Source: Brucellaceae bacterium
GTDB taxonomy: Bacteria > Pseudomonadota > Alphaproteobacteria > Rhizobiales > Rhizobiaceae
Direction of reading: 5' to 3'
DNA length: 64,000 nucleotides
NCBI GenBank assembly: GCA_020637775.1
Contig: JACKJV010000006.1
Coordinates: 166,376 to 230,375 of the forward strand
Part shown: piece by piece, positions 25,931 to 35,193 of the stretch
Numbering within the stretch: position 1 is the stretch's first letter
Layout: each line of letters begins with the position of its first letter
Notes under the pieces: generated by a model
What the model was told of the DNA's origin: nothing
Database searches by the model: none
The model's input: the letters and a program-made list of their open reading frames with translations, nothing else
Translations under genes and position numbers: made by a program

Positions 25931-27466
25931 ATGGCGACGCTGCTCGAAATGCGGTCGATCACCAAGACCTTTCCCGGCGTCAAGGCGCTGGACACGGTGA
26001 ACCTCACCGTCGAGGAAGGCGAAATCCACGCGCTTGTCGGCGAGAACGGGGCCGGCAAATCCACCCTCATGAAGGTCCTGTCGGGGGTCTATCCGGCCGG
26101 CTCCTATGAGGGCGACATCGTCTATGACGGCACGGTCGCCGCCTTTTCCGGCATTGCCGACAGCGAGAATGTCGGCATCATCATCATTCACCAGGAACTG
26201 GCGCTGGTGCCGCTGCTCTCGATCGCCGAAAACCTGTTTCTGGGCAACGAGCGCGCCGCTGGCGGCCTGATCGACTGGCGCGAGACCTTCCGGCGCACCG
26301 AGGCGCTGCTCCGGAAAGTGGGACTGGCCGAGGCCCCGGGCACGCTGGTGGACAAGCTGGGCGTGGGCAAGCAGCAGCTCGTCGAAATCGCCAAGGCCCT
26401 GTCGAAGGACGTGCGGCTGCTGATCCTCGACGAACCGACGGCGGCATTGTCGGAAAGCGACAGCCAGGCGCTGCTCGACCTTCTGCTCGAACTCAAGACG
26501 CAGGGCGTCACCTCGATCATCATCAGTCACAAGCTGAACGAGGTGCGCCGCATCGCCGACCGGGTCACCGTGATCCGCGACGGCTCGACGATCTCGACGC
26601 TGGACGCCCGGCGCGAGGCGATCACCGAGGACCGAATCGTGCGCGACATGGTGGGACGCGACATGGCGCATCGCTACCCCGAGCGCGAGCGCCGCGCCGG
26701 TGACGTGATCTTCGAAGTGCGCAACTGGAATGTCTGGCATCCCGAACATGCCGACCGGCAGGTGATCCGCGATGTCGGCCTGACCGTGAGGGCAGGGGAA
26801 GTGGTGGGGATCGCAGGGCTGATGGGCGCCGGACGCACCGAACTTGCGATGAGCGTTTTCGGGCGCTCCTACGGGCGCAACATTTCCGGCGATGTGCTGA
26901 TCCGCGGCAAGCCCGTGGACGTTTCGAGGGTGGACCGGGCGATCTCCGCGGGCCTTGCCTATGTCACCGAGGACCGCAAGTCGCTCGGCCTCGTGCTCGA
27001 CGAGACCATCCAGCGCAACATCACGCTGACCAACCTGCCGGCGGTCTCGAGCAACGGCGTCATCTCGGAATCGTCCGAAACGCGGGTCGCGGAGAAATAT
27101 CGCGGCGCGATGAACATCCGCACGCCGTCGGTCTTCCAGAAGGTGGTCAACCTTTCGGGCGGCAACCAGCAGAAGGTCGTGCTGTCGAAATGGCTGTTCG
27201 CGGAACCGGACGTGCTGATCCTCGACGAGCCGACGCGCGGCATCGATGTCGGCGCCAAATTCGAGATCTACAGCATCATCAACGAGCTGTCGGCGCAGGG
27301 CAAGGGTGTGCTGATGATCTCGTCGGAAATGCCGGAAATGCTGGGCATGTGCGACCGCATCTATGTCATGAACGAGGGCGAATTCGTGGGCGAACTGAGC
27401 ACCGCGGAGGCCAGCCAGGAGCGTATCATGTCGCTCATCGTCACGGAAGAACGGGAGGCAGTTTGA
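25931..27466 (+). CDS. gguA: Sugar ABC transporter double ATPase GguA
   Basis: A 511-residue fusion of two ATPase domains, as in all CUT2 sugar importers (XylG/AraG type). The N-terminal domain has Walker [10 protein letters not shown] at 37-45, [15 protein letters not shown] in place of the usual signature, Walker [16 protein letters not shown] and [14 protein letters not shown]. The C-terminal domain has a degenerate Walker A ([10 protein letters not shown]), [15 protein letters not shown] and [16 protein letters not shown]. This asymmetry is normal for the family. It sits between chvE and gguB, 1 bp from the latter. Confidence 0.95.
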   Translation: MATLLEMRSITKTFPGVKALDTVNLTVEEGEIHALVGENGAGKSTLMKVLSGVYPAGSYEGDIVYDGTVAAFSGIADSENVGIIIIHQELALVPLLSIAENLFLGNERAAGGLIDWRETFRRTEALLRKVGLAEAPGTLVDKLGVGKQQLVEIAKALSKDVRLLILDEPTAALSESDSQALLDLLLELKTQGVTSIIISHKLNEVRRIADRVTVIRDGSTISTLDARREAITEDRIVRDMVGRDMAHRYPERERRAGDVIFEVRNWNVWHPEHADRQVIRDVGLTVRAGEVVGIAGLMGAGRTELAMSVFGRSYGRNISGDVLIRGKPVDVSRVDRAISAGLAYVTEDRKSLGLVLDETIQRNITLTNLPAVSSNGVISESSETRVAEKYRGAMNIRTPSVFQKVVNLSGGNQQKVVLSKWLFAEPDVLILDEPTRGIDVGAKFEIYSIINELSAQGKGVLMISSEMPEMLGMCDRIYVMNEGEFVGELSTAEASQERIMSLIVTEEREAV

Positions 27467-27467
27467 A

Positions 27468-28718
27468 ATGGACGCGGTTCACGAATCCGGCGGCGAGACT
27501 GGCATGGCGAAGGGCAAGCCCCCGGGTATCGGCGCCTATCTCGTCAGGCACATGCGCGAATACGGACTGCTCTTCGCGCTCATCGCCATCATGGTGTTCT
27601 TCCAGATCGTGACGGACGGCACGCTGCTGCGGCCGGTGAACATCACGAACCTGCTGCTGCAGAACTCCTACATCGTCATCATGGCGCTCGGCATGCTGAT
27701 CGTCATCGTGTCGGGCAATATCGACCTGTCGGTCGGCTCGGTGATGGGCTTCATCGGCGCGCTGGCGGCGGTGATGATCGTCAATTTCGATCAGCCGGTG
27801 TCGGTCACGATCATCACCTGCATCGTTGCGGGCGGACTCATCGGCGCGGCCCAGGGCTATTGGGTGGCCTATTGGAAAATCCCCTCCTTCATCGTGACGC
27901 TGGCGGGCATGCTGGTCTTTCGCGGGCTGTCGCTCTGGCTTCTGGAGGGCCAGTCGGTCGGCCCCTTCCCGCGGGAATTCCAGGTGATCGCCAACGGCTT
28001 CGTTCCGGACATCTTCCCGGCGGGACTGGGCGAGACGCTGGCGGGAATTTTCGATGCCCGCAAGGTCAATGTGCTGGCACTGTTTTCCGGCGCCGCCATC
28101 GTCGCGGTGATCCTGTGGCTGGGCATGCGCCAGCGCGCGCGCAACAAGGCTTACGGCATCGAGGACGAACCGCGCAGCTTCTTCATCGCGCGCAATGCCA
28201 TCGTCGCGTTCGCGCTGATCTTCATCATGTACAAGCTGTCGACCTTCCGGGGCCTGCCGAACGTGCTGCTCACCATGGGCGTGCTGACGATCATCTATGC
28301 CTTCATCACGGAAAAGACGGTGATCGGGCGGCGGGTCTACGCGCTGGGCGGCAACGAGAAGGCGGCCAAGCTTTCGGGCATCAAAACCGAGCGGCTGACC
28401 TTCCTGGCCTTTGTCAACATGGGTGTTCTGGCGGCCATTGCCGGCCTCGTCTTCGCGGCGCGCTTGAACACCGCAACGCCGAAGGCCGGTTTCGCACTGG
28501 AACTGGACGTGATCGCGGCCGTTTTCATCGGCGGGGCTTCCATGTCCGGCGGTGTGGGAACGATCATCGGCGCGGTGGTGGGCGCCTTCCTGATGGGCGT
28601 GCTCAACAACGGCATGTCGATCATGGGCATCGGTATCGATTACCAGCAGATGATCAAGGGCCTCGTGCTGCTCGCAGCCGTCATCTTCGACGTCTACAAC
28701 AAGCAGAAACAGGGCTGA
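27468..28718 (+). CDS. gguB: Sugar ABC transporter permease GguB
   Basis: A 416-residue CUT2 permease (XylH-like, longer than RbsC because of an inserted cytoplasmic segment around residues 220-245 with RQRARNKAYGIEDEPRS). Roughly ten or more membrane segments begin at YGLLFALIAIMVFFQIV. The family motifs VSGNIDLSVGSVMGFIGALAA, AGMLVFRGLSLWLLEG and GGASMSGGVGTIIGAVVGAFLMGVLNNGM are intact. With ChvE and GguA it forms an arabinose/galactose-type importer in the inner membrane. Confidence 0.95.
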   Translation: MDAVHESGGETGMAKGKPPGIGAYLVRHMREYGLLFALIAIMVFFQIVTDGTLLRPVNITNLLLQNSYIVIMALGMLIVIVSGNIDLSVGSVMGFIGALAAVMIVNFDQPVSVTIITCIVAGGLIGAAQGYWVAYWKIPSFIVTLAGMLVFRGLSLWLLEGQSVGPFPREFQVIANGFVPDIFPAGLGETLAGIFDARKVNVLALFSGAAIVAVILWLGMRQRARNKAYGIEDEPRSFFIARNAIVAFALIFIMYKLSTFRGLPNVLLTMGVLTIIYAFITEKTVIGRRVYALGGNEKAAKLSGIKTERLTFLAFVNMGVLAAIAGLVFAARLNTATPKAGFALELDVIAAVFIGGASMSGGVGTIIGAVVGAFLMGVLNNGMSIMGIGIDYQQMIKGLVLLAAVIFDVYNKQKQG

Positions 28719-28776
28719 CGGGAACGCGCCGCTGGCGGGTCCGGCGGAGCGGTGCCGAATTGCAAGGGAAATTCGC

Positions 28777-29736
28777 ATGAGCATGAAGATCGCCCTCCTG
28801 GGCGTCGGCAAGATCGCCCGCGACCAGCATGTGCCGATGATCGCGGCCTCGCCGGAGTGGGAACTGGCGGCAACCTTCTCGCGGGAAGGCGAGGTCGACG
28901 GTGTGCCGTCCTATCGTGATTTCGGGCGCCTGCTGGAAGAGCGTCCGGACATTGGCACGGTGTCGCTCTGCCTTCCGCCGGTGCCGCGTTTTGCCTATGC
29001 GGCGCAGGCGATCAGGGCCGGGCGAAACGTGATGCTGGAAAAGCCGCCGGGCGCGTCGCTGTCGGAAGCGCATGTGCTGGAAGCCATGGCGCGCGAGGCC
29101 TCTGTCTCGATCTATGCCACCTGGCATTCGCGCGAAGCGGCCATGGTGGCGCCTGCCAAGGCGTGGCTGAAGGGCAAGCGGCTGAAAAGCCTCAAGGTCA
29201 TCTGGAAAGAGGATGTGCGGCGGTGGCATCCGGGCCAGGCATGGATCTGGCAGGCGGGCGGGCTCGGCGTGTTCGATCCGGGCATCAATGCGCTCTCCAT
29301 CGTCACGGAGATCCTGGACAAGCCGATCCATGTGACGGGCGGCGAGCTGTTCTTTCCGGAAAATTGCGAGACGCCGATTGCGGCAAATGTAGCATTTCAC
29401 CATCCCGATGGAACAGTGACGGCGGAACTCGATTTCAGGCAGGAGGGCGAGCAGATCTGGACCATGGAGGTCGAAACGGACCAGGGCTCGCTGGTCCTGT
29501 CGGAAGGCGGGGCAAAGCTTGCCATCGACGGCAATCTCCAGGCTTCATCGGCGGTGCTTGAGGAAACTGACGATGGGAGCAATCCGCTGCTGGGCGGTGA
29601 ATATGCCCGGCTTTATGCCAGGATGGCGGCGCTGGTGCGTTCCGGCGGCATCGACATGGATCTCTCGCCGATGGCGCATGTGGCCGATGCCTTCCTGCTT
29701 GGCCGGCGCGTGACCGTCGAACCCTTTTTCGAGTGA
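28777..29736 (+). CDS. D-galactose / L-arabinose 1-dehydrogenase (Gfo/Idh/MocA family)
   Basis: A 319-residue NAD(P)-dependent dehydrogenase with an N-terminal Rossmann loop IALLGVGKIARDQHVP and the catalytic block NVMLEKPPGASLSEAHVLE (EKP motif). The second half, WKEDVRRWHPGQAWIWQAGGLGVFDPGINALSI, contains the DPGIN motif of galactose 1-dehydrogenases. The enzyme oxidises the pyranose C1 to a lactone; family members accept both galactose and arabinose, which differ only at C6. It is the entry enzyme for both routes encoded downstream. The start is the first ATG of MSMKIALLG; the ATG two codons later is possible. Confidence 0.9.
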   Translation: MSMKIALLGVGKIARDQHVPMIAASPEWELAATFSREGEVDGVPSYRDFGRLLEERPDIGTVSLCLPPVPRFAYAAQAIRAGRNVMLEKPPGASLSEAHVLEAMAREASVSIYATWHSREAAMVAPAKAWLKGKRLKSLKVIWKEDVRRWHPGQAWIWQAGGLGVFDPGINALSIVTEILDKPIHVTGGELFFPENCETPIAANVAFHHPDGTVTAELDFRQEGEQIWTMEVETDQGSLVLSEGGAKLAIDGNLQASSAVLEETDDGSNPLLGGEYARLYARMAALVRSGGIDMDLSPMAHVADAFLLGRRVTVEPFFE

Positions 29737-29741
29737 GGACA

Positions 29742-30677
29742 ATGGCACAGACAGGCGCCATCGGGGATCTGGACTGGATCGGGGTGGACTGGGGCACCAG
29801 TTCGCTGCGGGTCTGGGCGCTGGACGCGAAAGGCCGTGTGCTGGACCGCGTTGCGTCAGCCGACGGCATGGGCACGCTTTCCGGGCCGGATGCCTACGAG
29901 GCGGCGCTGCTTCGCCTTGCCGGGGGCTGGCTCGGCGGGCGCGACATGCCGGTGCCGGTGATCGTATGCGGCATGGCGGGGGCGCGCCAGGGCTGGCGCG
30001 AGGCCGATTATCGCAGGGCGCCGTGCCGGCCTGCCGGCGCAACGGGGCTGACTGCCGTGCCCACGCGCGACAGCCGGCTCATGGTGAAGATCATACCCGG
30101 CATTTGCCAGGATGATCCGGCGGACGTGATGCGCGGCGAGGAAACGCAACTGGCGGGACTCGTTTCCGCCATCGGGGTCAGCGACGGCATCGTCTGCATG
30201 CCGGGCACGCACAGCAAATGGGTGCGGCTGGCCAACGGCCGGGTGACGGCGTTCTCGACCGTCATGACCGGTGAAATCCATGCCTTGATGGCCGAACGAT
30301 CCGTTCTGCGCCATTCCCTGGGCGGGGACAGGCATGACGACGATGCCTTCGCCGCCGCCGTTGACGAGATGATCGCCGCGCCGGGAAGCCTGACGGCGGC
30401 CCTGTTCTCGGTCCGCGCTTCGGCCCTGCTCGACGGCGTCTCACCGGCGGTATGCCGGGCTCGCCTTTCCGGTCTGCTGATCGGCGCGGAACTCGCCGCG
30501 ATGCGTGACTACTGGAAGGCCGGTACCGTTCATGTGGTCGGTGCCGGCCGGCTCGTTGCCCGTTATGCGGCGGCGATGGACATTGCCGGCGCGACAGCCG
30601 TGCCGGAAGATGGCGAGGCGCTGACGCTGGCCGGCCTTGCAGCCGTTCGGGCCGGGCTTGATGAGGGCATGGGCTGA
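29742..30677 (+). CDS. dgoK: 2-dehydro-3-deoxygalactonokinase
   Basis: A 311-residue kinase that phosphorylates 2-keto-3-deoxygalactonate at C6. The ATPase-fold phosphate loop WIGVDWGTSSLRVWALD, ICGMAGARQGW-type block (IVCGMAGARQGWREADY), and IPGICQDDPADVMRGEETQLAG are diagnostic for DgoK. CMPGTHSKWVRL is the second phosphate-binding motif. ATG 29742 is used; a GTG at 29733 overlapping the previous stop would also be in frame. Its stop overlaps the dgoA start (TGATG at 30675-30679). It works only if a galactonate dehydratase is supplied from elsewhere. Confidence 0.93.
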   Translation: MAQTGAIGDLDWIGVDWGTSSLRVWALDAKGRVLDRVASADGMGTLSGPDAYEAALLRLAGGWLGGRDMPVPVIVCGMAGARQGWREADYRRAPCRPAGATGLTAVPTRDSRLMVKIIPGICQDDPADVMRGEETQLAGLVSAIGVSDGIVCMPGTHSKWVRLANGRVTAFSTVMTGEIHALMAERSVLRHSLGGDRHDDDAFAAAVDEMIAAPGSLTAALFSVRASALLDGVSPAVCRARLSGLLIGAELAAMRDYWKAGTVHVVGAGRLVARYAAAMDIAGATAVPEDGEALTLAGLAAVRAGLDEGMG

Positions 30678-31279
30678 TGCGCAAGCTTGTTGCGATCCTG
30701 AGGGGCGTTCGCCCCGAGCAGGCTACCGGGATCGGCGCGGCGCTGGTCGAGGCCGGCATCGCCATGATCGAAGTGCCGCTCAACTCACCCGGGCCGCTCA
30801 ACAGCATCGCGCGGCTGGCCGATGCCTTTGGCGACAGGGCCCTGATCGGCGCGGGAACCGTGCTGACGCGCGAGCAGGTGGACCATGTGCGCGAGGCGGG
30901 CGGGCGGCTCGTCGTCTCGCCCAATTGCGAAGCGCCGGTGATCGCGCGGACGCTGGAACATGGCATGGTTTCCATGCCGGGCGCCTTCACGCCGACGGAA
31001 TGCTTTGCCGCGATCCACGCGGGCGCAAAAGCGATCAAGCTGTTCCCTGCCTCGCTTGCCGGGCCGGCTGGGCTGAAGGCGATCAAGGCGGTGCTGCCGC
31101 CCGATGTCGAGGTCTTCGCGGTCGGTGGCGCATCGGCGGACAATTTCGGCGACTGGCTGGCGGCCGGTGCGGCCGGTTTCGGCTTGGGAACCGCGCTCTA
31201 TTCGCCGGGCGACGATGCCGCGACCGTTGGCGAACGGGCGCGGGCCATTGTCGCCGCCTATGACGGTGCGGTGCGATGA
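30677..31279 (+). CDS. dgoA: 2-dehydro-3-deoxy-6-phosphogalactonate aldolase
   Basis: A 200-residue class I aldolase of the KDPG/KDPGal family that splits the DgoK product to pyruvate and glyceraldehyde 3-phosphate. The Schiff-base Lys121 is in GAKAIKLFPAS. Glu32 in IEVPLNSPGP and the phosphate loop GGASADNFGDWLAAGAAGFGLG are present. The sequence IEVPLNSP is typical of DgoA rather than Eda. It overlaps dgoK by one base and completes the De Ley-Doudoroff branch. Confidence 0.94.
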   Translation: MRKLVAILRGVRPEQATGIGAALVEAGIAMIEVPLNSPGPLNSIARLADAFGDRALIGAGTVLTREQVDHVREAGGRLVVSPNCEAPVIARTLEHGMVSMPGAFTPTECFAAIHAGAKAIKLFPASLAGPAGLKAIKAVLPPDVEVFAVGGASADNFGDWLAAGAAGFGLGTALYSPGDDAATVGERARAIVAAYDGAVR

Positions 31280-31368
31280 GCCTTCCCTGCCGGCAGAACC
31301 GCCTGGCGACCAGTCCCTTGCTGCCGTCGATGCGCTGGCGGCACCTTCATCCAGAAAGGACATGACAG

Positions 31369-32286
31369 ATGAAAACCCCGCTTTCCGGCATTCTCCCGGT
31401 TGCGCCCACACCCTTTCACGACGACGGAAGCCTCGATATCGAGGGCATGAAGCGGGTCATCGACTGCATGATCGACCAGGGCGTCGACGCGATCTGCATC
31501 CTGGCCAACTATTCCGAGCAGTTCCTGTTGTCCGATGAGGAACGCGCCACCGTCATGAAGGCGAGCCTGGAGCATGCGGCCGGCCGCGTGCCGGTGATCG
31601 TGACGATCAGCCATTTCTACACGGATATCGTGGTTCGCAGGGCACGCGACGCGCAGGCCATGGGCGCGGCCATGGTGATGATGATGCCGCCTTATCACGG
31701 CGTCGGCCTGGTCCCGTCTCCGCAGGGAATCCATGAGCATTTCCAAGCGGTCAGCGATGCGATCTCCATTCCCATCATGGTGCAGGATGCGCCGCTTTCG
31801 GGCGCGCCCCTGCCGGTCGACCTGCTGGTGCGCATGGCCCGCGAGCTGGAAAACGTTTCCTATTTCAAGATCGAGGTGCCGTTTGCCGCCGACAAGCTGG
31901 CGGCGTTGATCGAGGCGGGCGGCGAGCACATCGTCGGGCCGTTCGACGGCGAGGAAGCGGTGACGCTGCTGGCGGATCTGGATGCCGGCTGCACGGGCAC
32001 GATGACCTCGGCCATGTTCCCCGACAGGATCAAGCCGATCGTCACGGAACACCTGGCGGGCAACCTCGACGCGGCGCTTGAACACTGGACGCGCTGCCTG
32101 CCGCTCATCAACCACGAGAACCGGCAATGCGGGCTTCGTGCCGCCAAGGTGGTGATGAAGGAGGGCGGGGTGATCGGCTCGGACCATGTCCGCCATCCGC
32201 TCAAGCCGATGTCGGCGCGCACGCGCGAGCGCCTGCTGCATCTGGCGCGCGATCTCGACATTCTCGCGCTCAAGTGGGGCAAGTGA
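31369..32286 (+). CDS. 2-keto-3-deoxy-L-arabonate dehydratase (DHDPS superfamily)
   Basis: A 305-residue TIM-barrel Schiff-base enzyme of the dihydrodipicolinate synthase superfamily. Lys167 in VSYFKIEVP is the Schiff-base residue. The N-terminal PVAPTPFHDDGSLDIEGMKR and YSEQFLLSDEER are like AraD from Azospirillum, which converts L-2-keto-3-deoxyarabonate to alpha-ketoglutarate semialdehyde. Next to a KGSA dehydrogenase, that is the most likely reaction. A housekeeping DapA is unlikely given the operon. AAAGGA lies about 8 nt before the ATG. Confidence 0.87.
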   Translation: MKTPLSGILPVAPTPFHDDGSLDIEGMKRVIDCMIDQGVDAICILANYSEQFLLSDEERATVMKASLEHAAGRVPVIVTISHFYTDIVVRRARDAQAMGAAMVMMMPPYHGVGLVPSPQGIHEHFQAVSDAISIPIMVQDAPLSGAPLPVDLLVRMARELENVSYFKIEVPFAADKLAALIEAGGEHIVGPFDGEEAVTLLADLDAGCTGTMTSAMFPDRIKPIVTEHLAGNLDAALEHWTRCLPLINHENRQCGLRAAKVVMKEGGVIGSDHVRHPLKPMSARTRERLLHLARDLDILALKWGK

Positions 32287-32305
32287 CGCGAAGCGGGGAA
32301 CCAGG

Positions 32306-33202
32306 ATGACCATCGTCAAGGCGAATACGGTGAAGCTGACATCGGACTGTTGCGAACTGGGCGAGGGGCCACATTACGACCGCGCCCGCGACACCGCCTA
32401 CTGGTTGGACATTGTCGGATGCAAGCTGCACGAGCACCGGTTCGCCACCGGGCAGACGGTCACCCATTGCTTGCCGCGCATGGGATCGGTGGTCGCGCGT
32501 ATCGACGGCGGCCGCCAGATGCTGGCCATGGAGGACGGGCTCTATGTGCGCGACATGGCGTCGGGCGCACTCGGCCTGCTGGTCGCACTGGAGGCCGACA
32601 AACCCGCCAACCGCTCCAATGACGGGCGGGTGCATCCTTCCGGCCGGTTGTGGATCGGCACCATGAGCAAGACGGCCGAACGGGCGGCCGGCGCGATCTA
32701 CTGGTCGGACGGGCGCGAGGTGCAAAAGCTCTGGGACGGGATCTCGATTCCCAATTCCATCTGCTTTTCGCGCGACGGCACGGTGGGCCATTTCGCCGAT
32801 ACGGGGGCCAACAAGGTCTGGCGCGTCGCGCTCGATCCGGCCACCGGCCTGCCGCGGGGCGCGCCGGAACTGTTCCTCTCCGGCGCTGACCTGCCGCTGG
32901 GGGGCTGGTTCGACGGCTCGGTCATGGATGGCGACGGGGTAATGTGGAACGCGGCCTGGGGCGGCGGCTCGGTTTCGGGTTTCGCGCCCGACGGCAGCCT
33001 GGTCGCAACCTACGAATTGCCGGCCGGCCAGACGAGCTGTCCGTGCTTCGTGGGGACGGATTTCGATCGCCTGCTTGTGACGACAGCCTGGCAGGGTTAT
33101 TCCGAGGCGAAGCGCGCCGCGGATCCGGGAGCGGGTTTCACCTATCTCGTCGACGGACATTTCAATGGCATGGCGGATGCCGAATTCCGCCTCGATGCGT
33201 GA
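32306..33202 (+). CDS. Sugar lactonase, SMP-30/gluconolactonase family
   Basis: A 298-residue six-bladed beta-propeller of the SMP-30 family. The metal-binding Glu20 is in LGEGPHYD. NDGRVHPSGRLWIGTMS carries the conserved Asn and Asp of the site, and GWFDGSVMDGDGVMWNAAWGGG the second Asp. This enzyme opens the L-arabinono- or D-galactono-lactone made by the dehydrogenase. It begins 19 bp after the dehydratase stop and is followed 25 bp later by the semialdehyde dehydrogenase. Confidence 0.9.
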   Translation: MTIVKANTVKLTSDCCELGEGPHYDRARDTAYWLDIVGCKLHEHRFATGQTVTHCLPRMGSVVARIDGGRQMLAMEDGLYVRDMASGALGLLVALEADKPANRSNDGRVHPSGRLWIGTMSKTAERAAGAIYWSDGREVQKLWDGISIPNSICFSRDGTVGHFADTGANKVWRVALDPATGLPRGAPELFLSGADLPLGGWFDGSVMDGDGVMWNAAWGGGSVSGFAPDGSLVATYELPAGQTSCPCFVGTDFDRLLVTTAWQGYSEAKRAADPGAGFTYLVDGHFNGMADAEFRLDA

Positions 33203-33227
33203 CACGCAAAGACAGGGAAAATTTCAT

Positions 33228-34733
33228 ATGCTGACAGGCAAACATCTCGTTGCCGGCGACTGGGTCGCCACTGAAACCACGTTCACCTCGGAGCCGGCGC
33301 ACGGGCCGGCGCATGACTTCGCCGTGGGCACGCCCGATCTGGTCGATCGCGCGGCAAAGGCGGCTGAAGAGGCCTTCTGGTCCTACGGCTATTCGACGCG
33401 TGAAGAGCGCGCCGCCTTCCTCAACGCCATCGCCGACGAGATCGAGGCGCGCGGCGCGGCCATCACGGAAATCGGGACGCAGGAAACCGGCCTGCCGGCA
33501 GCCCGTCTCAACGGCGAGCGGGGGCGCACGACCGGCCAGCTTCGCCTGTTCGCTTCCCACATTCTCAAGGGTGACTATCTCGACCGGCGCCACGACGAGG
33601 CGCTGCCCGACCGCCAGCCGCTGCCGCGCCCCGACATCAGGATGGTGCAGCGGCCGATCGGCCCGGTGGCGGTGTTCGGCGCCTCCAACTTCCCGCTCGC
33701 CTTCTCGACGGCGGGCGGTGACACGGCCGCGGCACTGGCTGCCGGTTGCCCGGTCGTGGTCAAGGGCCATTCGGCGCATCCGGGTACGGGCGAGATCGTC
33801 GCCCAGGCCATTGACGCCGCGATCAAGGCCTGCGGCGTCCATCCCGGCGTCTTCTCGCTCATCCAGGGCGGCAAGCGCGATGTCGGCACCGCGCTGGTCC
33901 AGCACCCGCTCATCAAGGCGGTCGGGTTCACCGGTTCGCTGGGCGGCGGACGGGCGCTGTTCGACCTGTGTGCCCAGCGGCCCGAGCCGATCCCCTTCTT
34001 CGGCGAACTGGGCTCGGTCAACCCGATGTTCCTGCTGCCTGAAGCCATGAAGGCGCGCGGTGGCGAGATTGCCAGCGGCTGGGCCGGTTCGCTGACCATG
34101 GGCGCCGGACAGTTCTGCACCAATCCCGGCATTTGCGTGGTCCTCGACGGACCTCAGGCGGATGCCTTCATCGAAGCGGCGACGGCGGCGCTGGAGCCCG
34201 TGGGCGCGCAGACCATGCTGACCGACGGCATTGCCGCCGCCTATCGCGCAGGCCGCGACCGTATTGCCGGCACGGCGGGTGTGCAGGAAGTGTTGACCAG
34301 CATGTGCGACCTGCGCAATGCCACGCCCTATCTGTTTGCGACCACAGGCAAGGAATGGCTGGAAAACGAGGCGTTGGGCGAGGAAGTCTTCGGCCCGCTC
34401 GGGCTGATCGTGCGGGCGTCCGGCATGGACGAGATGCTCAGGATCGCCCGTTCGCTGCATGGCCAGCTCACCTGCACCATCCACATGGATGAGGGCGACA
34501 CGGCACATGGCCAGGCGCTGATGCCGGTGCTGGAGCGCAAGGCGGGCCGCATTCTCGCCAACGGCTTCCCGACGGGGGTGGAGGTGTGCGACGCGATGGT
34601 GCATGGCGGGCCGTACCCGGCCTCGACCAATTTCGGTGCCACCTCGGTCGGCACGCTGTCGATCCGGCGCTTCCTGCGGCCGGTCAGCTATCAGAACATG
34701 CCGCAAGCCCTGTTGCCGGGCGATCTGAAGTAA
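33228..34733 (+). CDS. alpha-Ketoglutarate semialdehyde dehydrogenase
   Basis: A 501-residue aldehyde dehydrogenase that oxidises 2,5-dioxopentanoate to alpha-ketoglutarate. Catalytic Cys297 is in GAGQFCTNPG and the general base Glu260 in PFFGELGSVNP. ASNFPLAFS and GFTGSLGGGRALFDL mark the cofactor pocket. GELGSVNPMFLLP and the overall sequence match KGSA dehydrogenases of sugar-acid pathways. It gives the non-phosphorylated arabinose route its outlet to the TCA cycle. A strong terminator follows at 34744. Confidence 0.93.
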   Translation: MLTGKHLVAGDWVATETTFTSEPAHGPAHDFAVGTPDLVDRAAKAAEEAFWSYGYSTREERAAFLNAIADEIEARGAAITEIGTQETGLPAARLNGERGRTTGQLRLFASHILKGDYLDRRHDEALPDRQPLPRPDIRMVQRPIGPVAVFGASNFPLAFSTAGGDTAAALAAGCPVVVKGHSAHPGTGEIVAQAIDAAIKACGVHPGVFSLIQGGKRDVGTALVQHPLIKAVGFTGSLGGGRALFDLCAQRPEPIPFFGELGSVNPMFLLPEAMKARGGEIASGWAGSLTMGAGQFCTNPGICVVLDGPQADAFIEAATAALEPVGAQTMLTDGIAAAYRAGRDRIAGTAGVQEVLTSMCDLRNATPYLFATTGKEWLENEALGEEVFGPLGLIVRASGMDEMLRIARSLHGQLTCTIHMDEGDTAHGQALMPVLERKAGRILANGFPTGVEVCDAMVHGGPYPASTNFGATSVGTLSIRRFLRPVSYQNMPQALLPGDLK

Positions 34734-34743
34734 GGCTTGATGC

Positions 34744-34774
34744 CGGCCTGGCGGCGGGCGCCGCCGGGCCGTTT
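34744..34774 (+). terminator. Rho-independent terminator after the semialdehyde dehydrogenase
   Basis: A 12-bp GC stem (CGGCCTGGCGGC / GCCGCCGGGCCG, one wobble) with loop GGGC, followed by TTTCTCTTT. It probably ends the sugar operon or lowers readthrough into the carboxymuconolactone-decarboxylase-like gene 20 bp downstream. Confidence 0.75.
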
Positions 34775-34794
34775 CTCTTTCCGGAGGGTTCGTG

Positions 34795-35184
34795 ATGTCC
34801 GTGTTCGACGAAGACCTGTTTCTCAAGGGCATGGAGCAGCGCAAGGGCACGCTCGGCGCCGACTATGTCGACAAGGCCATGGCCAATGCGGATGCCTTCT
34901 CGCGGCCTTTCCAGGAAGCCATGACAGCGTGGTGCTGGGGGTTCGGGTGGGGCGACGACGTGATCCCGGCCAGGACCCGCTCCATGATGAACCTTGCCAT
35001 GCTGGGTGCGCTGGGCAAGATGAACGAGTGGGAGATCCATTGCCGTGGCGCGTTGAACAATGGCGTCACCAAAGAGGAAATCCGGGCGATCGTGCATGTG
35101 ATCGGCATCTATTGCGGTGTGCCGCAAGGGCTGGAATGTTTCCGCTCGGCCCGCAAGGTGCTGGAAGAGGCCGGCGAACTCTGA
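34795..35184 (+). CDS. Carboxymuconolactone decarboxylase family protein
   Basis: A 129-residue protein with the CMD fold: ETD-like start EDLFLKGMEQRKGTLG, PARTRSMMNLAMLGALGKMNEWEIHCRGALNNGVTKEEIRAIVHVIGIYCGVP. The block HCRGALNNGVTKEEIRAI is diagnostic. It lacks the C-x-x-C of AhpD peroxidase members, so a decarboxylase- or lactone-related role is more likely. GGAGG is 9 nt before the ATG. Position after a terminator suggests a loosely linked accessory of the sugar operon. Confidence 0.88.
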   Translation: MSVFDEDLFLKGMEQRKGTLGADYVDKAMANADAFSRPFQEAMTAWCWGFGWGDDVIPARTRSMMNLAMLGALGKMNEWEIHCRGALNNGVTKEEIRAIVHVIGIYCGVPQGLECFRSARKVLEEAGEL

Positions 35185-35193
35185 GGCAGGGTA

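Noticed and set aside
29733..29741. GTG start for dgoK overlapping the previous stop
   Set aside because: The ATG at 29742 has GAGTGAGG in the correct place for a ribosome site; the extra three codons add nothing family-like.
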